Shown here: in pieces, positions 56,611 to 64,000 of the stretch | Layout of the letters: every line of letters begins with the position of its first letter | How positions within the stretch are numbered: the first letter of the stretch is position 1 | From: Aquatica leii | Taxonomy: Eukaryota > Arthropoda > Insecta > Coleoptera > Lampyridae | Assembly (NCBI GenBank): GCA_035610365.1 | Contig: CM069432.1 | Span: 276,061,482-276,125,481, forward strand | Direction: 5' to 3' | Length of the DNA stretch: 64,000 nt | Made by a program: the position numbers and the translations under genes | The notes under the pieces: model-generated | Told to the model about the DNA's origin: nothing | The model's input: only the letters and a program-made list of their open reading frames with translations | Database searches by the model: none

Positions 56611-56879
56611 GAGACCGGCGATTCACAATTTCAACTTTCGCATTGGAATTTCCGAATGTGGGTGGAACAACTTTGCACAAAATCGTTTCCAAAAAGCAGT
56701 GTTGTTAATTATCTATATAAATTCATATAGATATATGAATCTAGATTCATATTTTTTATCTATTTATATGTATCTAGATACAATCAAAAAATTATGTTAT
56801 ATGTATCTGTATATATACATATATATATTTTTACTTAAATTAATTAAATAATACTTATAAAAACTCTAGTGAAGTTCTT

Positions 56880-59045
56880 TCTAGTGAATATACGGTAACT
56901 ACCACAGAGACAGTAAACGTTTGGGACATAGCCCATCTCTGTGATATAGAAATACAATCAGAACATGAACCTTACGAATGGATAAAAAATACATATATGG
57001 TTCTTGACAATAGCTACAAATTTCCAATATATCAAAATAGTAAAGTGGGGCATCAACGACGATTCTAGGCAAAGTGGCTCGATAACTATAAGTGCGAAGA
57101 AAAATGGAGGTTTTTGCCAAGCCTGTGTATTTTTTAGTAAAAAAGTAGTTGGTGGAATAGAACTTAAAAAACTGGCCACTGAACCGATGAAAAACTATAA
57201 AAAATCTACAGAGGTCTTAAGAACTCGCCAAAAAAATGCGTACCATCGAAATAGTTTATCAGACATGAAAAATTTTCTTGACTTTGTTGAAGGAAAAAAG
57301 TCTAGTGTAATTAAACAAATTGACGATAATAGAAGAAAAGTTGTTAAAGAAAATAAGAAAAAGCTATTATCTTTAATCAAAACAGTAATACTTTGTGACT
57401 GTCAAAATATTGCTTTTTGCGAACACAAAGACGATGGCGAATTGTTTACTCATAATCAGCATCATAACATTAGCAATGAACAAGAAGGAAACTTTCGTGC
57501 ACTGTTAAAATTCAGAGTAGATGATGGTGACTTTGGCTTTAAAAAATCACTTGCAAAACACAGCTAGGACTGCTACATATATAAGCAAAACCACACAAAA
57601 TGATATTATAGAATGTTGTAACACAACAGTAAGTAAGAAAATTATAGATGAGGTAAAGAAATTTCAGTATTTTACAATAATCCCCGACGAAACAACCGAC
57701 TCTAGTATTTCTGAACAAATGAGCTTATGTTTTAAGTATTTTAATAATGAAAAGAACATTGTACAAGAAAGATTTATACAGTTTATTGAAGTTTCTTGTC
57801 TGACAAGAGAAAATTTAGTGTCTGTAATACTAAAAGAAATAGAAAACCTAGGTCTCAATATGGTAAACTATCGAGGTCAAGCATATGATAGTGCAGCCAA
57901 CATGAGTGGGGTTACTAAACGGGTTCAAGCACACATTTTTAAAATTCAGCCATCGGCTCATTATGGACATTGGGTTAGTCATCGTCCAAATCTTGTACTG
58001 ATCAAAGCTTGTCAAGTTTCGAGTATTCGCAACACCATGGGAACTATTAGTAATATAGCCAACTTTGTTAGAGAATCTCCCAAAAAAATAGATATTTTTG
58101 AAAACATTATTTCTACAGACGTCAATTGTAAATATCATTAAAAAATTAAACGACTGTGTGAAACTCGTTGTGTGGAAAGATACGACGCAATTACTCAATT
58201 TATAGAAATTTTATGATGTTTACCAGAGCTTTTCGAAAAAGTGGGCAATTTTCAGCGGGTAGCACCATTGCTTTTTCTTTAAAACGTACCATAGGTTCCA
58301 GTGAATTCATTGTTAGTGTAGCAGTGATGGAAGCTATCACTACCGTTATCAAGGCAACTTCAAGAAAAGACCTTGGATTTTGCTCAAGCTGCTGATTTAA
58401 TAAAAGCTGTTATCAGTGAATTAGAAAAGTTGCGCTGCAACACTGATATCGAGTTCAGAAAATGTTTTGAGCAAAGTGAAGCTTTAGCAGATTCTTTAAA
58501 CGTTGAAATTAGAATTCCTAGGTTGACGAATATCCAAACTAATAGGAGCAACATAAAAACTCGGTGGTCGGAGAAATGTTACAGGAAAACGATTTGGATA
58601 CTTTTTTTAAATTTTATTTTAGCAGGATCGGTTCAACAAAAAATTTTGAGTGTGAAAAAATGGATATCAAAAATTGTGTCAGAAGATTACAACAGTGATT
58701 TGAGCTTATTAGAATTAAAAAGGGAGTTAAAAATATGGACAAACATATGGGCAAACGTTGAGAACACTTCTAAGCCGACAACATTTGTTTTAGCATATGA
58801 AAAAGCGCAGCTGTCGCCCAACATCCATAAACTCTCAAGCTTTTGGCAATAAGGCCACAGACTTCGGCAAGAGCTGAAGATCATTTTCTGCTCTAAAAAA
58901 GATAAAAACTTATCTCCGGTCAAACATGGAAAACAAAAGACTGAACGGACAATTTTAAATATAGAACGAGACATCTCAGTTAGTGGCGACGAAGTTCTTC
59001 AAACCTTTTGTGCCAAACATGTTCGGCGCCTTCATTTAAGTTTAT
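56880..59045 (+). pseudogene. hAT transposase with TTF-type zinc finger, broken
   Basis: In order: a TTF/zinc-finger region (about 56970-57135: NSYKFPIYQN, GGFCQACVFFSKK), AYHRNSLSDMKNFLDF (57240), LILC..QNIAFCEHKDDGEL (57390), then in another frame FTIIPDETTDSSISEQ (57675, the first catalytic Asp), GQAYDSAANMSGVTKRVQ (57875, the second) and HWVSHRPNLVLIKAC (57970), where relatives have HCASHSLNLAL. Then 58373-58852 (AADLIKAVISELEKLR) and a C-terminal hATC-like part near 58880-58975 (FSALKKIKTYLRSNME, LNIERDISV). This resembles the transposases related to the 52 kDa repressor (P52rIPK/THAP12) group. At least six frameshifts or stops, and a changed Cys/Ser pair in the CASH motif. Confidence 0.82.
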
Positions 59046-59418
59046 AATGTAAAATTATTTTTGTATTATATAATCGCATAATATCCGAGCCTTAAGTGTT
59101 TTGTATGGTACAGCTATAGTATAGTTTCATAATTAAGCAGTGTCCGTATGTATGTAATTAACAAATAACAACTAGAAAATAGAATTTTTTTAATAAAAAC
59201 TATTACAATTTAGTCCAAATAGGCTTTATTACAAAAGCGATTAGGGTACCTAAAAACTCACCAATTGGTATTAAATTTTTAAAATGTTTTTTTATCCTGA
59301 GGGGCATCGGATAAAAACCAATTCCATATCAACCTATAGATAAGTCCTACGCCAATCCTATTAGATTTTAGCTTTGTATCTTGGCCCCCTCCTTCATATT
59401 TTTCTGGATCCGCAACTG
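56880..59418 (+). mobile_element. hAT element, P52/THAP12-like transposase type
   Basis: A decayed hAT gene (56880-59045) followed by sequence ending GGCCCCCTCC..CTGGATCCGCAACTG at about 59418, whose complement CAGTTGCGGATCCAG is a typical hAT end. No matching left end was found, so the left border is approximate. Confidence 0.65.
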
Positions 59419-59539
59419 ATACCATTTATTTAAAAAATAAATCGGATAATGCTAACATCTACCGTTCTATGTCTTATATTAATTCTTGTTCTCTTTTTCT
59501 TAAAAATTAGATTAAAACGTGTAATATTTCTATTTCTTT

Positions 59540-60140
59540 TTCTACTAATCGTAATTTGAAACATTTTATTATTAATAATAAAGATTCTATTTCTTTTTTA
59601 GATAAATCTGGTGTGTATAAAATTTCTTGTTCTTCTTGCAATTGTTCTTATGTAGGACAAACCGGTAGAAAGTTTAAAACAAGATTAAAAGAACAGATTT
59701 ATTTTATTAAAAAGTATTTAAATTTTGGTATATCAAACATTTGTTCTTTTTTTGCTAATCATATCTTATGTAATGACCATTCTTTTTCTCTGACCTTAAT
59801 GTTAAATTTCATCATTTTTTCTTCATCGTCTTTATAATGAAAATTCAGATAATTGTTTAAATGAAATTCTTGATTAAAATATTTATCTTCTTTTTAATAA
59901 TAAATTTTAGTTTACTTATTTTTCATTTTCATTTTTCTTTTTACCTATGGCTGTGTATTTAATGTCAGTTTTAAGTTAAGATTTTTTAATTTGTTGATAT
60001 TTGTCATTCAATTTTTATAATGTTATATAAATTGTAAGTTCTTTTAACTGTTTAGTTATTTTTGTTAACTCATTTGCTTTTAGTTTAACTGACGATGACA
60101 ATTTAAATTGTCGAAACTAGTTTTATAATAAATATACTTT
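59540..60140 (+). pseudogene. Penelope-like element, 3' end with GIY-YIG endonuclease
   Basis: In the 59556 frame: SGVYKISCSSCNCSYVGQTG (about 59608-59668), the Cys pair plus YVGQTGR, KFKTRLKEQ, then FANHILCNDHSFSL with the His motifs, a Penelope-type nuclease. A short UTR follows, containing a hammerhead-like sequence at 60089-60117. The upstream RT is not present next to it. Broken and 5' truncated. Confidence 0.78.
60089..60117 (+). ncRNA. Hammerhead-ribozyme-like core in the Penelope 3' end
   Basis: CTGACGA (60089-60095) matches the hammerhead core CUGANGA. GACAATTTAAATTGTC (60097-60112) is a perfect 8-bp hairpin stem II, and GAAAC (60113-60117) gives the GAAA core. One extra T at 60096 lies between core and stem, and stems I and III are not obvious. 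Hammerhead motifs are known in Penelope-like elements; activity here is inferred and doubtful. Confidence 0.4.
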
Positions 60141-60775
60141 TCGATTGATTTAAAAAAAATCATATGCTATTACGAAAGAGCGGACAGTCTGGTAAATGCC
60201 TGGAGCCTGCCTATTTTGCTTTTTTGTATAACTTTTTGTCTTTTTTACCTTTTTAAAAAGTATTATTTTATATTGCTTTTTTAGATATAAATTTCGAAAA
60301 GTTTGTGTAAACAGTGTTTTAATAAGTAGATGACAATAACGCATTATAGAATTTTACTTAAATTACGTACAATAATATAATTAACGTTTTTTGCTCAAAA
60401 GATCTTACCACAAACCTATAAATAACAACAGGGATTTTCATGTTTTGTTAAACAATGGTTTCCAGAAAACATTAAATACAAAAGCCGCTTATAGAAAAGA
60501 ACTGTTGTAAGAATTTATACTAGGATTATGTACAATGATAGGCTTAACAGAACACCATTTACAAAACCGGAAGAATTTCGGAATGAATCATATTTTATAG
60601 GTCTATTCAGTACCTAAGTAAAGCAAACAAATATAGATAATTTTAATTCTGTCCGGTGGGATTTCTTTAATGACTGAAACACATTAATAAAATATTCTTT
60701 GTTTGTTATAAATACCTGTGATATTGTCACACTGTGATACTTTATTGCTGTTGTGCTGTGAGTAAGTTTTAAAAA
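60141..60775. other. AT-rich 5' flank of the hAT gene
   Basis: No coding sequence. It may include the left end of the hAT element at 60776, but no inverted repeat matching the 3' side (about 62640-62690) was found. Confidence 0.4.
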
Positions 60776-62541
60776 ATGCCTCCTAATAATCAATCAAAAT
60801 TTAAAAATAATTACAAGTGAAGTAAATTGGACAATAATTTAACAACCGACGGAGAAAACCTTTTTTGTCAAGTTTGTTCAAAATCAGTAAGTTTGTATTA
60901 TCTTAATTTAAATGCTTTTAATTACTAGTATATGTAATATTTTAGATCGGTGCTACTAAAAAGTACCATGTAAAACAACAATTGAGTAGTTGTTTACATT
61001 TAAAAAATATTAAAAAAACTAATAAACAACCATTGTTAAAAAACATTATAGAAGATCAACAGAATAAACCTGGCCCATCAAAAACAACTTTTGCTCTAGA
61101 TTTGTGCGAAGCATTGGTGTCGGCTCAAATTCCTCTTAAAAAATTTGATAATACCAATTTTCGCAATTTCCTCGAAAAATACACCGAACAAGTTGTTCCA
61201 GATGAATCAACTTTAAGAAAAAATTATTATGTTACCAATCGGTAAGCAGTTTAATTAAAGTATGAATAGTTTTCAAAATGCTGGTTTACCTTTTATAGAA
61301 GATACAGACAATAAGGAATAAAATTGGGGACCATTACATTCGGACTTTGGTTGATGAAACAACCGATTGCAGAAGTCGATATATAGCAAATTTTGTAGTT
61401 GGTAAATTGTCTGAACTAGAACCAGGAAAAGCTCATTCGCTAGCATCCACAGAAATTCCACAGACCAATCACAAAACAGTTGCAAATTTTTTCCATGATT
61501 GTTTACGTAAGTTTTTTTTTAATGATTGATTAATATAATCCAATCTATTAATTACAATTATATAATTTTATGTTTGTAGGACTTCTGTATCCCAATGGCG
61601 TAAAAAAAGAAAAGGTTCTCTTATTCGTAACCAATGCAGCACCTTATATGATCAAATCCGCTCAGGCATTAGAAATATTTTATCCGAATTTAAAACATTT
61701 AACTTGTCTAGCACATGGAATACATAGGGTGTGTGAATTCATGAGAGAGAGGTTTGCAAGAGTAAACAAGTTAATTTCTGCCACCAAAAAGGTAAAAATC
61801 TCTAACATATCAGATTCACTTTTTGATTATTGGATCTTTTTTCAGGTTTTTGTAAAAACACCGTTACTGGTAAGAGCCTATAAAAAAAAACTTTCAGATG
61901 TTAAACTTCCACTGGAACCGATCATAACAAGATCGGGAACTTGGTTATCTGCTTGCAGTTTTTATGCTACACATTTTGAAAAAATTAAAGAGGTACAGTT
62001 CATACTATAATCTGACATTGTCTTATATATTAATTGAATTGGCTTACTTCATGTGGTTGAAGTATTTGACGAGACGACCTCTGCAACAATTGCTAAATCT
62101 CAAAAAGCTTTTAATGACGAAGCTGTTAAAAGAGGACTAGTTTTTATAAAAACACGTTTTTCCGGCATTCCTGACGAATTAAAGAAGCTAGAAAAAAGCG
62201 AAACCGCAATGACCGAATCTTTCGCTACATTCGAAAGAATAAGAGCAATTATAAGGACTATAGGAAGAAAAATTGATCAAAAATTGGATTTCGTCACATC
62301 AAAAAACCCTTCCTTTGACCTCTTTAAACAACTGACTGAAATTCAAAAAGGGGAGGTCATGAAGCATCAACAAAAAATATCTTTAACAATAACGGGAACA
62401 TCAGCATTAAAATTTGCTCCACTAACATCTTGTGATGTCGAAAGAACTTTTTCCTTCTATAAAAATATTTTAAATGATAAAATTGGTCAAAATATTGAAA
62501 AATATTTGATTTGTGATTGGGAAAATAATATCACTTATTAA
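60776..62541 (+). pseudogene. Intron-containing hAT transposase (CGBP1-related type)
   Basis: MPPNNQSKFKNNYK starts at 60776, then TGA at 60818-60820 where relatives have Trp, then a BED-like zinc finger [24 protein letters not shown]. Inferred exons: 60776-60886, 60946-61241, 61299-61506, 61580-61791, 61846-61992 and 62053-62541, with GT..AG at most borders. Exons 3-4 and 4-5 join in phase (HDCLR/LLYPNGV; ATKK/VFVKTP). The exon 2-3 join is off by one base, pointing to an indel or another splice site. The acceptor before 62053 reads CAT where CAG would keep the frame. Core motifs: LVDETTDCRSRYIANF (first Asp), VTNAAPYMIK, CLAHGIHRVCEF (hAT C..H) and LTSCDVERTFSFYKNIL (the hATC dimerisation end). 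Very few lesions, so this was active fairly recently. Confidence 0.85.
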
Positions 62542-64000
62542 ACATTGTAAAACAAAAAAATAAACTGTAAATCTTAATAGATATTTGTGCTTTTTTTATT
62601 GCCTTTTTGGCAGATTTAATATGCTTTTTATGCCACCTTTTTTGGTATTTTTTCTTGCCTTCCTATCCCCTCTTTAGTTATTACAATATCTTCTCCACTT
62701 AGAGATGGATTCCTGGATTTACATTACGAAAAAATGAAAAAATATAGTAAATACCAAATAGCAATAAGAGAAAAAAATCAAAACAGTAAGGATAATTAAC
62801 ACTTAGATATTACGCATTTTACCAGAATATTTTAAAAAGATAGTTATAATTAATTATAAACAAATTTCAGCAAAATGATTTTTAAAAATATTTTTGTAAT
62901 AAAAAACATTTAAATATTCAAATAGTTTGTTTAAAAATGTTTATTCCATTGGTGTCTCACTCAAATCCTTTCAATCTGTTGCAAAGAAATTAAAAAAGCA
63001 CATTGTTAACACAAACAAATTAGTATAATCATTAATTTAGTTTTAAAAAAAGCTTAAGAGAAAAAGCTCAGTAAGTATTATGTTTGATTGTTATTGTTAG
63101 TATTTTCTGTAATTGTATTCGTGTTATTAAATAAAATGTGCTGATACTAAATTACATAATTGTAACTTTAACATTATATAATTAATTTAAATAATTTAAA
63201 AACAAAAACGTGTAAAAATATTGAAAAGCACATTATAAACGCTTTACAAGTTTAAATGTTAAAAAAAGCATCCGTGAACTTATATGAACAGCAACACAAG
63301 CTAATCTACTTTTTGTGCTGATAAATAAATTACGAAAATTATTATTAATTTGTTTGTTTTTACGCAGAATTATTGTACGTAACACAACCATAATTATTCG
63401 TATTAAAAAAACTATTAGTAGTAATAATCCATTATAACATAAACATAAACAATACCAAACTAAAATTATAAAAGCTTACTAAAATTAAATTAAATGAAAA
63501 CGTTATTTTCAAACTCCCTCAAACCTTTATCAAACTACTATCATAACATTAAGATTCTTTTTCAGTTACAGTTCAATTTATATGTTAAAAGAAAATCAAT
63601 AAGAAAAGAATTACATTTAATAACAAACGCGAAAAATATCTATACGTTTTATAATATAAATTGTTCCGCTCAAAATAGATCAAAATTAATGTTTATTTGT
63701 ATAAAATTGCCACGTATTTGATCATATTTTTTTATATTCGTAACACAATAAGTCTTATTAAAAAATGATTTCAACAAAAAACGTGTAATTAAAAACCTAT
63801 GCATTTTTTTTATAACATTAGTAATATCAATTACAAAGTTAAATTTATATTTAGATATATAAAATTTTTTGGCTTTAAATGTAATAATCAAATTTTTTTA
63901 CAACATTTTACAACAAACAATCATCTAGGATAGTTTATTTAATAATAAAATTTACCTAAATTTACCAAACAATATTTGTAATATTACATTATTATTATTC
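62542..64000. other. 3' flank and AT-rich spacer to the window end
   Basis: The first about 150 bp (to about 62690, with repeated TGCCTTTTTGGC and ATGCTTTTTATGCC blocks) may be the 3' end of the hAT element. The rest is extremely AT-rich and shows no gene, RNA or repeat that I can support. Confidence 0.45.

Noticed and set aside
1-64000. CRISPR arrays, bacterial operons, riboswitches, tRNA genes
   Set aside because: No spaced direct-repeat arrays, no bacterial gene organisation and no cloverleaf sequence recognised; the content is that of an animal genome.

Overview
This 64 kb window is AT-rich eukaryotic DNA, almost certainly from an arthropod and probably an insect. The evidence is the set of transposon families (pogo/Tigger, piggyBac, hAT, Tc1/mariner, BEL/Pao, Ty3/gypsy, copia, Penelope-like, R2) and a piece of arthropod-like 28S rDNA carrying an R2 element at its usual site. 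I find no intact host gene. Nearly every long reading frame belongs to a mobile element, most are decayed, and many sit inside one another, as expected of heterochromatin or a transposon-rich intergenic region.

Layout. 1-1338 (-): decayed transposon protein running off the left edge. 2148-5594: a hAT element (17-bp inverted repeats, 8-bp target duplication) split by a mariner-type element at 3992-4790. 6180-24327: a Ty3/gypsy fossil with recognisable LTRs that has taken three insertions: a pogo element (7975-11172), a second pogo element (12545-21002) and, in its right LTR, a transposon with long inverted repeats (22325-24301). The second pogo element itself contains a 6.2 kb transposon, called element C here (13646-19862), which contains a GC-rich foldback element (14075-14871). 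Target duplications support each level except the foldback.

25830-27420 (-): copia fossil. 27440-28405: mariner remnant. 28630-33480: Penelope-like fragments around an island of 28S rDNA (29626-29744 and 31980-32671) interrupted by a 5'-truncated R2 LINE (29745-31979). 36001-42650: BEL/Pao fossil holding a 1.43 kb TACG-rich non-autonomous element (38407-39835). 42700-44770: 3' part of another Ty3/gypsy fossil with a macro domain (ADP-ribose binding or hydrolysis type) downstream of integrase.

46394-48770: the best-preserved element, a piggyBac transposon with TTAA duplications and one in-frame stop. 48.8-51 kb: Tc1-like transposase split by LTR-like DNA. 52.0-52.7 kb: pogo-like C-terminal fragment. 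53597-54036: Tigger-type MITE. 54504-56610: a hAT remnant invaded by an inverted partial copy of the element C family (55035-56290). 56880-59418: another hAT. 59540-60140: Penelope-like fragment with a hammerhead-like motif. 60776-62541: an intron-containing hAT related to CGBP1-type transposases. The remainder is AT-rich sequence in which I see nothing.

The most notable observations are the ectopic 28S/R2 island, the macro-domain module in the gypsy fossil, the dated nest of insertions at 6-24 kb, and the two copies of element C, whose non-coding 3' ends remain alignable. Family names come from recognised motifs; no database search was possible.
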